Assembly: GCF_005869845.1 (NCBI RefSeq)
Contig: NZ_VAWF01000003.1
Coordinates: forward strand, 310,001 to 374,000
DNA: 64,000 nt
Direction: 5' to 3'
Origin: Fodinibius saliphilus
Lineage (GTDB): Bacteria; Bacteroidota; Rhodothermia; Balneolales; Balneolaceae
This document shows, one piece after another, positions 7,794 to 17,279 of this stretch. The position numbers and the translations under genes are program-made. Every line of letters starts with the position of its first letter. Position 1 is the first letter of the stretch. The notes beneath the pieces are model-generated. The model worked only from the letters and a program-made list of their open reading frames with translations, was not told the DNA's origin and made no database searches.

Positions 7794-9071
7794 TTATTTC
7801 CGTTTTTTCTTTTCTTCTAAAAGTTGTCGCATAATAATATGGGCACTTTGTTGAGTTACAGTTCGTAAGCTATCCCGATTTGCCTCATCATTGAGTTCAT
7901 AAGTTACCCCATCAGCTCCGAAAGTTCGGTAGACCCAGTTTTTAGTGATGGGAGAGCTGGTATCAAAAGCTTCAACATCAACGGGGTAGTCAGGAAATGC
8001 TTTTTTGAGGCTGTCAATCCATTGAAACGTAAAATCCTGGGGAAAGGTGTCAATTTCACGATTGATGGGATAAAAGATATTTTCATCAGTAGAGTGGAAG
8101 TCGATGCCGTAGTAAACTTTGCGTAGGCTATCCCGTTTTAAGGGTAATAAATCATCACGGATCTCCTGTGTTTCCGGTTGGTTAAAGTTAATCCAGTCTC
8201 GGTTAAGATCTACGCCCCCTGCATTATGGCGCCAATGTCCTTGTTGTACGCCATCAGGGTTAGCAAGAGGGTAAGCCCAAACTTCAAACTCTTTCCTGAA
8301 TTGAGAAGCCAACGGTTTTTCAGAGGCAAGTTCGTTAATAAAGATTTGTGAGGCGATTCCGCCCGTGACTTCGGGGGGATGTTGACGCCCCGTAATGATG
8401 ACGACACCCTGAGGTTGTGAACTATCAGCCTGCCCAATAAGCATTTTGTATATGGGACGATGTTGATGGGAGTAGCCTACCGTATCTATGGTAACCCAAG
8501 GTTTCGAAGCCAGGGAATCGGCCCACTGATTATATTTCTTGCCGGTTAATATTTCCTGGGCAGCAACCCAAAGTGGTTCAGTGTCTATATGTAGGGTAAG
8601 GGTCGCTGTACCGGCCGTGGTATCAGTTCGTACTTTGGCGCTGTCAATACGTTGCCAGTTTCTGCCATCGTGACTTAATTTCGGTATATAGCGATGTTTC
8701 CCATGTTTGTATGTTAGCTGCAAGTCGACGGTTTTACTGCTGTCGCTCCATATTTTAAATGCATACCAGGGACTATTATTAACAGGATGGTTTTCCGGCT
8801 CAATGAGTACACGATATAAGGTGTCATTGACTTGGTAGAAATCATTCATCCGTGCGCCAGCAAATTCATTGCTTATCCAAATGGATCCTTTGTTTACTCC
8901 AATTCTGCGTTTATGCTGAGGCTGGATCTCTTTATCGGTAGTAATGGTAACGCCTTCAGGATCATAGGAAAAACCGCTAAACTCTTCCGAGCTACTGCAG
9001 TTAACTACTAATAGCAATGAAAGTATCACCAACGAATAAGCAAGTAGAATAACGGGGTGCCGGATAGTCAT
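7794..9071 (-). CDS. M14-family zinc carboxypeptidase-like lipoprotein
   Basis: An M14 metallocarboxypeptidase-fold protein of about 425 residues. With the ATG at 9071, residues 1-24 form a lipoprotein signal and C25 (VVNC) is the lipid acceptor. An in-frame ATG at 9128 would add 19 residues and spoil the signal peptide, so I prefer 9071. Zinc ligands are H231 and E234 (RQHPPE) and H326 (DFHS). NPDG and the GGVDLNRDW block carry the substrate Asn/Arg, and E392 (TYELND) is the likely catalytic glutamate. An N-terminal beta-sandwich-like region of about 190 residues precedes the catalytic domain. It is probably a cell-envelope peptidase; whether it acts on protein or peptidoglycan is unknown. 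Confidence 0.87.
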   Translation of the reverse strand: MTIRHPVILLAYSLVILSLLLVVNCSSSEEFSGFSYDPEGVTITTDKEIQPQHKRRIGVNKGSIWISNEFAGARMNDFYQVNDTLYRVLIEPENHPVNNSPWYAFKIWSDSSKTVDLQLTYKHGKHRYIPKLSHDGRNWQRIDSAKVRTDTTAGTATLTLHIDTEPLWVAAQEILTGKKYNQWADSLASKPWVTIDTVGYSHQHRPIYKMLIGQADSSQPQGVVIITGRQHPPEVTGGIASQIFINELASEKPLASQFRKEFEVWAYPLANPDGVQQGHWRHNAGGVDLNRDWINFNQPETQEIRDDLLPLKRDSLRKVYYGIDFHSTDENIFYPINREIDTFPQDFTFQWIDSLKKAFPDYPVDVEAFDTSSPITKNWVYRTFGADGVTYELNDEANRDSLRTVTQQSAHIIMRQLLEEKKKRK

Positions 9072-9245
9072 AAACGTAGATTTTAATTTATTGGAAGCAG
9101 AAAAGGTAATGAAAAAAAAGAAGCTCAAAAATCATTATTCTCGTATTGCAGCAAATTTAGAGTCTCTTTTTGATGCATTCTCCCAATATCTTATTATTGA
9201 ATACCTTTTTTGAATAAGCCATTTTTAACCTTGCCTGCTAGCTTA

Positions 9246-11159
9246 ATGGGGTCACGATTTTTTTTCTTTTTTTTAATGGGATTTGTGGGGATCTCTTTTC
9301 TGCCAATACCACAGGCTGTTGCCCAAGAAGCCGGTATACCCGACCAGGTTTGGAAAGTGAGATTTGAAGGTAATGATCAGTATTCGGCGATGGTGTTGTC
9401 TGAACAGATTGCGACTGAACAACCAACATTTTGGGAAAAGCTATCGTTTTGGGACCAAACGGGCTATGCCATTGATGAGAGAAAGATAAAAAAAGATGTA
9501 ATCCGGTTGCAGAACTATTATCGCAGGCGGGGCTTTGTTAATGTTCAGGTTAGTTATCGCATTAAGGAGGAGGGTAAATCTTGGAAAAAAAAGGTTGTTT
9601 TTGAAATTGATGAGCAACTACCTATTCGTATTCAGTCTGTAAGATATAAGTTCGAAGCGAAACGTACCGAGATAGCAGAAATACAGAAAGATAAATCATT
9701 CCAGCGAGTTAAAGAGAGACAAGCATATCGTAAAGGCAGGAGATATGAAACGATACGGGAGCCGGAAGTAATTGGTACGTTCACTGATGTATTTAAAAAC
9801 CTCGGTTTTGCTTATGCCCAGGTTTCGGTTGAGGCAAAGGTTGATACTTCCAAACTATCGGCTTACCTAACAATTAAGGGGGATTTGGGACCCCGAACGT
9901 ATATTAATAACATTTCAGTGGAAGGGGCTGAAAGCATTTCAGAAAAATATATTTTGAGAGAAGGAGATCTCAAAAAAGGAGAACGTTATAGTTTAAAAAA
10001 GTTAAGAACTGCACAAAAGGAGCTATTTAACAACCATCTTTTCCGGTTTGTGACGATTAGCATTCCTGAACAACAAAAAGATTCTACCTTAGATCTACAG
10101 ATGCGAGTGCGTGAGCATGATCTTCGTTCTGTTGAGTTGATGGCAGGATTTGGAACTGAAGAGTATTTGCGGGGACAAGTGAGCTGGAAGCATCGAAATG
10201 TTGCCAGACGGGGACACCGATTAACAGCAACAGCCCACGGTTCTTTTATTGAACAGTCACTCCGACTGGATTATCTTTTCCCGTATCTCTATAACACGAA
10301 AAGCAGTGTGGCTATATCTCCTTTTGGGCAGCACCTTTTGCAGAACAATTATGAACTGCTACGAGCTGGAATTACTAATAGTTTAATTTATCGTTATACC
10401 GAGAATTTAACGGCTTCCGGCTCTTATGAGTTCACGAAAAACAAAGAACTTTCACAGCGACTTGATAGCAGTTTGCCTGATACCACTCTGGAGTATGACC
10501 TGTCTTCTTTCCAGTTTAGTGGATACTATAATCAAACATTGGGCCGTGAACAAGAGGGATGGGTTTTTCAACCGTATTTAGAACTTTCGGGGTTATTTGG
10601 ATTGGCTACGTTTCAGTTTCAAAAGTTATCGGCTGATATTCGGCGTTTTACACGTCTTTCTAATACTACTATGCTGGCAACACGCCTCCAGGGAGGGGCT
10701 TTATATAATGTACCGTCTGATTCTCTTCCCAAGAATATAAGATTTTATTTAGGTGGTACTAATTCGGTGCGGGGTTGGCATCGTCAACAGCTTGGGCCTA
10801 AACGTGCTCAAACTGACAGTACAGGTTTTAAGAAGTATATTCCACGAGGCGGGCGTGCAATGGTCAGTTTTAATATTGAGGTCCGTCAAGAACTTAACTT
10901 TTTTGTTGATGGTTTGGGTATTGCTTTCTTTCTGGATGGCGGACAGGTATGGCATACATTCCATCGTACAAATACAAGGCCCATTCAATTTGGAGCGGGG
11001 GGAGGTTTGCGGTACAAATCCCCGGTGGGCCCAATACGAATAGATGTGGGGTATAAGATTAATCCCACTGATGAAGATTTAAATAGATATAATGGGCAGG
11101 ATTTTGGAAGTGCCTGGGATAGAATTGGTATACACCTAAGTATAGGGCAAGCATTTTAA
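9246..11159 (+). CDS. Omp85-superfamily outer-membrane assembly protein, TamA-like
   Basis: This is an outer-membrane protein with a signal peptide (ending AVAQ), POTRA domains and a 16-strand Omp85 barrel. POTRA-like units begin at VWKVRFEGN and at YINNISVEGAESIS, the latter with the usual ILREGD turn. The barrel holds the lid-loop motif NSVRGWHRQQLGP, and GGLRYKSPVGPIRIDVGYKIN near the end. The ATG at 9246 gives a clean signal peptide; a TTG at 9210 in frame is possible. Its stop overlaps the start of the TamB-like gene (TAATG), so the pair is coupled. That context makes TamA a better guess than BamA. Confidence 0.9.
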   Translation: MGSRFFFFFLMGFVGISFLPIPQAVAQEAGIPDQVWKVRFEGNDQYSAMVLSEQIATEQPTFWEKLSFWDQTGYAIDERKIKKDVIRLQNYYRRRGFVNVQVSYRIKEEGKSWKKKVVFEIDEQLPIRIQSVRYKFEAKRTEIAEIQKDKSFQRVKERQAYRKGRRYETIREPEVIGTFTDVFKNLGFAYAQVSVEAKVDTSKLSAYLTIKGDLGPRTYINNISVEGAESISEKYILREGDLKKGERYSLKKLRTAQKELFNNHLFRFVTISIPEQQKDSTLDLQMRVREHDLRSVELMAGFGTEEYLRGQVSWKHRNVARRGHRLTATAHGSFIEQSLRLDYLFPYLYNTKSSVAISPFGQHLLQNNYELLRAGITNSLIYRYTENLTASGSYEFTKNKELSQRLDSSLPDTTLEYDLSSFQFSGYYNQTLGREQEGWVFQPYLELSGLFGLATFQFQKLSADIRRFTRLSNTTMLATRLQGGALYNVPSDSLPKNIRFYLGGTNSVRGWHRQQLGPKRAQTDSTGFKKYIPRGGRAMVSFNIEVRQELNFFVDGLGIAFFLDGGQVWHTFHRTNTRPIQFGAGGGLRYKSPVGPIRIDVGYKINPTDEDLNRYNGQDFGSAWDRIGIHLSIGQAF

Positions 11160-14100
11160 TGACTGAGGAATCTATCCGACATAGCAGTTTTAAAAAATGG
11201 GGCAAACGCTTGTTGTGGTGTTTGCTGGGGGTGGGGGTATGCCTGCTGTTGGCGCGGTTATCATTAAAGACAAAGATCGTTCAAAACTGGGTTAAAGATA
11301 CTGTCAGGCATTCTGTCAACGAAAATATTGATGGGCAATTAGTGATTGGCAATTTGTCCGGGGATTTGTGGAATCACCTTTCTATTTCAGAAATTTCTTT
11401 GACTCAAGGTGAAGATACGTTGGTGAATGTAGATTCTTTAACTATATCCTACAATATTTGGCCTCTTGTTGGGGGAAAAGTTGACGTCGATAGGCTGGAT
11501 ATCTTTCGTCCAACGATAGGTTTGGAGGAAAAAAGTGGGAGATGGAATATTCAGTCGATAGTCAAAGAGTCGCCCGATACAGCATCTGGTAGTACAGGAT
11601 GGGCAATCGGGGTTCGGAGTTTTAAACTACATAACGGTTTGGTATCGGTAACTTCTGATAGTTTGTTACCTGTGGATGGTTTTACAATTAAGGAGTGGGA
11701 GATTGCAAGTAGTTTTGAATATGGTGAATCATACAATATAGATCTACAGAATTTGTCGTTTAAACTGTACGAAAAACGATTGTCGGGGCCGGTTCAACTA
11801 ACAACTGTGGCATCAGCTGATAAGGAGAAGCTAACCCTGGAGAAGCTGGTAATGGCAACCGGACGGTCAATGATAGAAGGTCGCGCTTCAGTAAGTACGC
11901 AAGATTCAAGCGGTCAATTAAGTGTTGACGCTTCTCCGGTATCTTGGGAGGATATTATGGCTTATGCAGAAGAGATACCGGTACGTAAAGATATGCGTGT
12001 AAATATAGGGGTTAAGGGTAGCAAAGGGCAGTTTAGGTCTACTTTGAATGTGCATGCCCCCGGTCTCGAAAAGTTCGCTCTCACCAGTCAACTGCATTGG
12101 GATGAGGGATTGGTTTTGGAAGAGCTTTCTACAGAGATCAAACATTTTGATCCAGTCATACTACTAGCCGATACAACACTGCCGGCCTTGGCCCAGTTTA
12201 ATGCCAGGTTTAATGGGCAGTTCCCTTTGGCCGATTATCGTAACAGCTATGGCGCTTTTCAGATTTCTGGGCACGATGTTAATTATGCTTCTTATAATAT
12301 CGATCAGTTTAACGGGGAAGGAAAGGTTGATGATGCGAAGGCAACGTTTGATTTGGAGTTAAATGCAGGTCAACAGCAGTTGGATGCTAGTGTAACTTCA
12401 GAGCAGTTATGGTCTGACTATCCAATGGTTGGTGCTCAAATTCGGGCTGAGCGTTTTAATCCCGGTTATTGGGCAGAGGACTCTACCTATGGCGGACGTT
12501 TATCTTTTACTACTGAAGTGTCAGGAAGGGGGTGGTATCCCCAACAGAACCCGTGGAGCTATGCTCTTACAATTAATAAAAGCCGATTGATGGGGCAGCC
12601 AATTTCAGAAGGTACAATGAAGGGGAAAATAAGTAGTGAGGAGATATCCCTTGACAGCCAGTTTGATATTCGAAAAGGCATGTTGGAAGTAATGGCTAAG
12701 GTGAAGAATTTGCATCAAATCCCGTCATTCAGCTATGAATTGGAAAGTCGGGATCTCGATGTTGCTGCTTTAATGGGGATAGAGGATTTTAAAACGGCAA
12801 TAAATGCTGTTGTTACCGGCAAGGGGCAAGGAAAAGATATCCCAAACCTTAGTTTAAACTCTACCGTAGATATCGATTCTTCTCTGGTGAATGGGGAGTT
12901 ATTACGCAGTTTTTCTTCCCACATTACTCTTGATGATTCCATCGCTGTAATTGACAGTGCACGATTGCAAAGTACTATTGCTGAAGGAACGTTGAAGGGG
13001 CAAATGAATATCCTGAAGAGATATGATGCACAAAATGAACTTACTTTAGATCTACAACTAAAAGATGTTAAATCGTTAGCTCCGTTGGTAGATGTAGAGG
13101 AGTTAGGTGTCAAAGGGCAGGTCACTGGCCGTTTACGCCCTATTAATGGGAATGGTCTGGAATTTAGAGGAGCTTTTGATTTTGCAAATCTGACATATGG
13201 GCAGGTATTTGCTGCGGATAGGGCCAAAGGCGCATTGAATACCAGAATTCTTAAGGCATTAGAGTATAAGCTAAATATAGATTTGGAAACGCCCATATTT
13301 TCGGGAGTAAAAGTTCAGGATTTGGAACTCCAAAGCCGAGGAGCATATTCTGAATTTTCTGCAAATGGGCAGTTCGACCTTCAGTTTTCGAGTCCTAATG
13401 AAGGTAGGATTGAACATTCAGGAGATTATAGGATCGAAACGGATTCTATCCGTGTACGAACGCGAGAATATAATATTATCAGTGATTATCGCATATTAAG
13501 CCTTGAAAACTCTTTTGATATGACGTTAACCGGGGATACGTTTCGAATGGAAAGAATGCGGGTGTCATCCGGTGATGGAGCCTTTTTTGAAATGGCAATA
13601 CCAGTATTAAATGCAAATGAGCAGGAGGCTGTGATTCATGGTGAGGCTCTAAATACAGCAGTTGTCCAGAGCTGTTTGTTGGATAAAACGCTTATTAAAG
13701 GGATGCTGTCGGGCAGGATGGAATTTTCCAGAAATGACACAGCACTTAACGCTCAGGGAGAGTTGGTTTTATCAGATGTAGAATATAAAGAGACCCGTTT
13801 TGATACGTTATTGCTACAGGGAAATATTGCAAATCAGCGTTTGAAAGGGGATTTGTCCGTAAAGCACGATCAGCAGGAGTTGATTACCGGACAGGCCAAT
13901 CTGCCATTTAAGTTGGGAAATCCTGAAAAGTTAACTGATCGTTTTTTCGAGGAACCGGTACATGGTAGTATACAGGTGCGTAAAATATCTATCGACCGTT
14001 TTAAATCTATTTTTGCAGAGGTGGGAGTTACAAACACGACCGGGTTATTTTCATTTCGTGGAACCCTTGATGGTAAAGCAGGGGACCCGCGTTTCGTTGC

Positions 14101-15619
14101 CGATGCTACCTTGAGTAAGGCCACGCTTTCTGGGGTATCGGTGGACTCGGTGACTGCAGGTTTTGATTATAATCATGCGGTAGAAGAAGTTGAGCTTGAT
14201 GCTTCTGTATTATCATTAGGTCAAAAGGCAGCAGATATAAAAAGCGAAGTTCCTTTTTATATTAATTTGAGGACCTTTGAGTTGGGCCTCCCTGCAAAAC
14301 AAGATTCAATTTTTGTAGATATAGAAACTAATGACTTTAATCTTGCTGCAGTGAATGATTTCTTAGATCGCCGCCGGGTCCGAAAAGTGAAAGGGAGATT
14401 GAATGGGGCTGTACAATTTTCGGGGAGTATAGGAGATCTAAAAACAGACGGTGAATTAGTATTTGATAATGGCGCATTGCAATTAGTACCTGCAGGAATA
14501 AAGGTTAAAAATGTGCAAGCTGCTCTGGATTTCGAATCGGACCATGTTCAGCTAAAAGAGTTCTCTGCTGATAGTGATAACGGAACTATGACTGCCAGTG
14601 GAAAGGTTGGTTTAAGAAATATGGAACCGGGTGCATTAGATATAGATTTGAGAGCTAAGAATTTCCGTATTGCCAATACTGATCAATATAATGCAGTTAT
14701 TAACCTTGATGCTAATGCTGGCGGTAAGGTGAGTCAGCCTAAAATGTCAGGAGACCTGTCTTTTGTAAGTGGATTTCTGAAGCTAAATAACTTTGGGGAG
14801 AAATCAGTGGAGACCGTACAGCTCGATACACTTGACCAGCCAGCAGTGAATGTTAATATGTATGATTCGCTGGCCTTGGACATGAATATTTCTTTTGATA
14901 GAAGGTTCTATATCCGTAATAATCGCTATCTGGAGATGGAGGTTGAGCTGAATGGAGCTCTTGATTTAGTAAAAGAGAAAGCAGAAGATCTTGAACTTTT
15001 TGGAACTATTAGAACACCCGGTGGGTATGCCCGCCCTTTTGGTAAACGATTTAATTTAGAGGAGGGGAGTGTGGTTTTTTCTGGTGATCCTACGAATCCT
15101 AAACTTTCAATACGGACGAGATATCAACCTCCGCAAACACAAGAAGATATTACGATCTGGTATATCATTGAGGGGACTGTTGAAAATCCAAAATTCAAGT
15201 ATGAGAGTCGCCCCACTATGCAGTTAGAAAATATTATAAGCTATACCATTTTTGGTCAGCCTTTCTATGCTCTCAACTCATGGAAACAGGTTGTTGCCGG
15301 TTCGGGAAATAATTCTGCCGCTAATGTAGCTCTCGATGTTCTGTTGGATAGAGTAGAAGCATTGGCAACACAGAAGCTGGGTATCGACGTAGTTAAGATT
15401 GATAATATTCAGGTGGGGGAAGAAAGTGGTACGCAGATTACGACAGGCTGGTATTTAAATCCCAAAGTATTTCTGGCTATACAAAATGTGATTACGGGTT
15501 CGACACCAGATACAAGTTTTTTACTTGAATATATGCTACGCAAAGATCTTAAACTGCTTATAAGGCAGGGAAATGGTATTCGGCAAGGGGTGGATATCAA
15601 ATGGAATTACGATTATTAA
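11159..15619 (+). CDS. tamB: TamB/YtfN-like translocation-assembly protein (AsmA-like superfamily)
   Basis: This is a 1486-residue envelope-spanning protein with an N-terminal signal-anchor (about 17-36) and a very long beta-rich body of repeated hydrophobic-groove strands. The C-terminal TamB (DUF490) domain has TRYQPPQTQEDITIWYIIEG and FKYESRPTMQLENIISYTIFGQPF. TamB-like bridges are thought to carry lipids, or help barrel insertion, between the inner and outer membranes. The length is usual for the family. The start ATG at 11159 overlaps the upstream TamA-like stop by one base. I see no frame break across the 4.4 kb. Confidence 0.92.
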   Translation: MTEESIRHSSFKKWGKRLLWCLLGVGVCLLLARLSLKTKIVQNWVKDTVRHSVNENIDGQLVIGNLSGDLWNHLSISEISLTQGEDTLVNVDSLTISYNIWPLVGGKVDVDRLDIFRPTIGLEEKSGRWNIQSIVKESPDTASGSTGWAIGVRSFKLHNGLVSVTSDSLLPVDGFTIKEWEIASSFEYGESYNIDLQNLSFKLYEKRLSGPVQLTTVASADKEKLTLEKLVMATGRSMIEGRASVSTQDSSGQLSVDASPVSWEDIMAYAEEIPVRKDMRVNIGVKGSKGQFRSTLNVHAPGLEKFALTSQLHWDEGLVLEELSTEIKHFDPVILLADTTLPALAQFNARFNGQFPLADYRNSYGAFQISGHDVNYASYNIDQFNGEGKVDDAKATFDLELNAGQQQLDASVTSEQLWSDYPMVGAQIRAERFNPGYWAEDSTYGGRLSFTTEVSGRGWYPQQNPWSYALTINKSRLMGQPISEGTMKGKISSEEISLDSQFDIRKGMLEVMAKVKNLHQIPSFSYELESRDLDVAALMGIEDFKTAINAVVTGKGQGKDIPNLSLNSTVDIDSSLVNGELLRSFSSHITLDDSIAVIDSARLQSTIAEGTLKGQMNILKRYDAQNELTLDLQLKDVKSLAPLVDVEELGVKGQVTGRLRPINGNGLEFRGAFDFANLTYGQVFAADRAKGALNTRILKALEYKLNIDLETPIFSGVKVQDLELQSRGAYSEFSANGQFDLQFSSPNEGRIEHSGDYRIETDSIRVRTREYNIISDYRILSLENSFDMTLTGDTFRMERMRVSSGDGAFFEMAIPVLNANEQEAVIHGEALNTAVVQSCLLDKTLIKGMLSGRMEFSRNDTALNAQGELVLSDVEYKETRFDTLLLQGNIANQRLKGDLSVKHDQQELITGQANLPFKLGNPEKLTDRFFEEPVHGSIQVRKISIDRFKSIFAEVGVTNTTGLFSFRGTLDGKAGDPRFVADATLSKATLSGVSVDSVTAGFDYNHAVEEVELDASVLSLGQKAADIKSEVPFYINLRTFELGLPAKQDSIFVDIETNDFNLAAVNDFLDRRRVRKVKGRLNGAVQFSGSIGDLKTDGELVFDNGALQLVPAGIKVKNVQAALDFESDHVQLKEFSADSDNGTMTASGKVGLRNMEPGALDIDLRAKNFRIANTDQYNAVINLDANAGGKVSQPKMSGDLSFVSGFLKLNNFGEKSVETVQLDTLDQPAVNVNMYDSLALDMNISFDRRFYIRNNRYLEMEVELNGALDLVKEKAEDLELFGTIRTPGGYARPFGKRFNLEEGSVVFSGDPTNPKLSIRTRYQPPQTQEDITIWYIIEGTVENPKFKYESRPTMQLENIISYTIFGQPFYALNSWKQVVAGSGNNSAANVALDVLLDRVEALATQKLGIDVVKIDNIQVGEESGTQITTGWYLNPKVFLAIQNVITGSTPDTSFLLEYMLRKDLKLLIRQGNGIRQGVDIKWNYDY

Positions 15620-15868
15620 TGAGTAAATAATAATTGGGGTTACGGATCTCTCCAGATTGTAATATCTTATACATTGAAGTATAGTTACTTAATATGCTGT
15701 TTGCCAAGGAGACTTAATAAGATCTACATAATTAATGAACAGTATCAGGGGAGTTATGCTTCCGTTTAAAAGTATTAGCCTACGGTGGCATAATCTCCTC
15801 GAAAAGAGGAAGGGCTGTATTGCTCTGTAAGTAACTGGTAATGATGATAATTTAATTATTTGCGATTT

Positions 15869-16975
15869 ATGATTTACTCAAATAAAGATAAAAAGTTAGC
15901 AAAGAAAATATTAGAGTTTAGTTGTGAACTGGAAAAGGGACAAAATGTAATGCTACAGCTGATGGGCCTTAATGGAATCGGATTGCTTCGAGCCTTGGTT
16001 GAGCATGCCCGGGCGATGGGAGTGAATCCCTATGTGCAGATTGAAGACACCCAAGTGCAGCGCATGCTTATCGAAACCGGTGATGAGGAGTTTTGGAAAG
16101 GACAGGCTCAGAACGATCAGCTGCCCAAGATGAAGAAGATGGATGCCTTTGTAGGAGTGCGTGCCTCATTGAATATTTATGAGAAGGCCAATGTCGGTAA
16201 AAAGGAAAATAAAGCCTACGCTGATCATTTTCTGGATCCCGTGCACTATAAAGAGCGAGTAAATAATACCAAATGGGTAGTGCTGCGCTATCCCTCTGAA
16301 GCTTTTGCGATGAATGCCAAGATGCCAACGCACGAGTTTGAGGAGTTTTATTACAAGGCCTGTCTGTTGGATTATACAGAGCTGGCTGAAGCGATGAAGC
16401 CCCTGCAAGCTCGCCTTGAAGATACCGATATGATTCGCCTGGAAGGGGAAGGTACAGACATCGAATTTTCGGTAAAAGGACAGACCTGGATCCCCTGCTT
16501 TGGGAAACGAAATATTCCTGATGGAGAACTGTTTTCATCTCCGGTATTATCTTCTGTTAATGGGCATATCACCTATGCCCCTTCAGTCTACCAGGGGAAT
16601 CCCTTTGAATATGTAAAACTGGAGGTTCGTGATGGGGTCGTTATCGATTCGGATTCATCCAATAATGAGGCCCTGCAGGATATTTTGGATACCGATGCCG
16701 GCGCGCGTCAGTTTGGAGAGTTTAGTTTTGGGCTTAATCCCGTAATTAAAGAGCCGATGTATGATATCCTTTTCGATGAAAAGATATACGGATCTAACCA
16801 CCTGACGCTCGGAAATGACTACGAAATTGCCCCGAACGGTAACGAGAGTAATATCCACTGGGATCTTGTGTGTATCGGCGCTGATGTATATCTCGACGAT
16901 GAAAAGATCCGTGAGGGTCGCAAATTTATTTCAGATGATTTGAAGGGCTTAAATCCGGAGAATTTGTTGGGATAG
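15869..16975 (+). CDS. M29-family aminopeptidase
   Basis: A peptidase of about 368 residues from the M29 (AmpS / aminopeptidase T) family, which are two-metal cytosolic exopeptidases. Numbered from the ATG at 15869, candidate metal ligands are E220 (DGELFSSP), E284 (GEFSFGLNP), H311 (SNHLTLG), H330 and D332 (IHWDLV), matching the order of the family ligands. An in-frame TTG at 15860 would add three residues. The N-terminal region (KILEFSCELEKGQNVMLQ) is the usual M29 opening. It is monocistronic, with 249 bases upstream and a strong terminator after it. Confidence 0.9.
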   Translation: MIYSNKDKKLAKKILEFSCELEKGQNVMLQLMGLNGIGLLRALVEHARAMGVNPYVQIEDTQVQRMLIETGDEEFWKGQAQNDQLPKMKKMDAFVGVRASLNIYEKANVGKKENKAYADHFLDPVHYKERVNNTKWVVLRYPSEAFAMNAKMPTHEFEEFYYKACLLDYTELAEAMKPLQARLEDTDMIRLEGEGTDIEFSVKGQTWIPCFGKRNIPDGELFSSPVLSSVNGHITYAPSVYQGNPFEYVKLEVRDGVVIDSDSSNNEALQDILDTDAGARQFGEFSFGLNPVIKEPMYDILFDEKIYGSNHLTLGNDYEIAPNGNESNIHWDLVCIGADVYLDDEKIREGRKFISDDLKGLNPENLLG

Positions 16976-17004
16976 TAGTGAGGTATATACAAACTTTTTT
17001 ATGG

Positions 17005-17039
17005 AGCGACATGGTAATCCATGTCGCTTTATTTTTTTT
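17005..17039 (+). terminator. Intrinsic terminator after the M29 aminopeptidase
   Basis: A perfect ten-base stem (AGCGACATGG at 17005-17014 with its complement at 17019-17028) and a four-base loop are followed by a T-rich run to 17039, 29 bases after the gene's stop. Confidence 0.85.
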
Positions 17040-17279
17040 AATGATATGTCGTTAAAGCTTTTTGCCATTAACGGAGGATACCACCTTATAGGATTTGGTG
17101 TAGCAGGATTAATTATAGGTCTGTTTTAGAATGTATATGTTTTTTGTTCCGTTTCATCAAAACTGAGGTAAGTTCAGACTTTCTGTTTTAGAAAGGTTAT
17201 TGGAACATTCATTTGGATATCCAATTTATATTCATTCAGTTACAGCCAATACCAAGGATATCCAAAGATAAATTTAACG
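17040..17279. other. Upstream region of the T9SS amidase gene, no gene seen
   Basis: After the terminator, about 240 bases precede the amidase start. They are AT-rich with no convincing reading frame, RNA gene or long repeat. It presumably holds the amidase promoter, which I cannot place with confidence. Confidence 0.4.

Noticed and set aside
12733-13296. A 187-residue minus-strand frame inside the TamB-like gene
   Set aside because: It lies wholly within a well-supported plus-strand gene and its serine-rich product matches no pattern; a shadow frame.
16068-16538. A 156-residue minus-strand frame inside the M29 aminopeptidase gene
   Set aside because: It is antisense to a gene with intact catalytic residues, and its product looks random.
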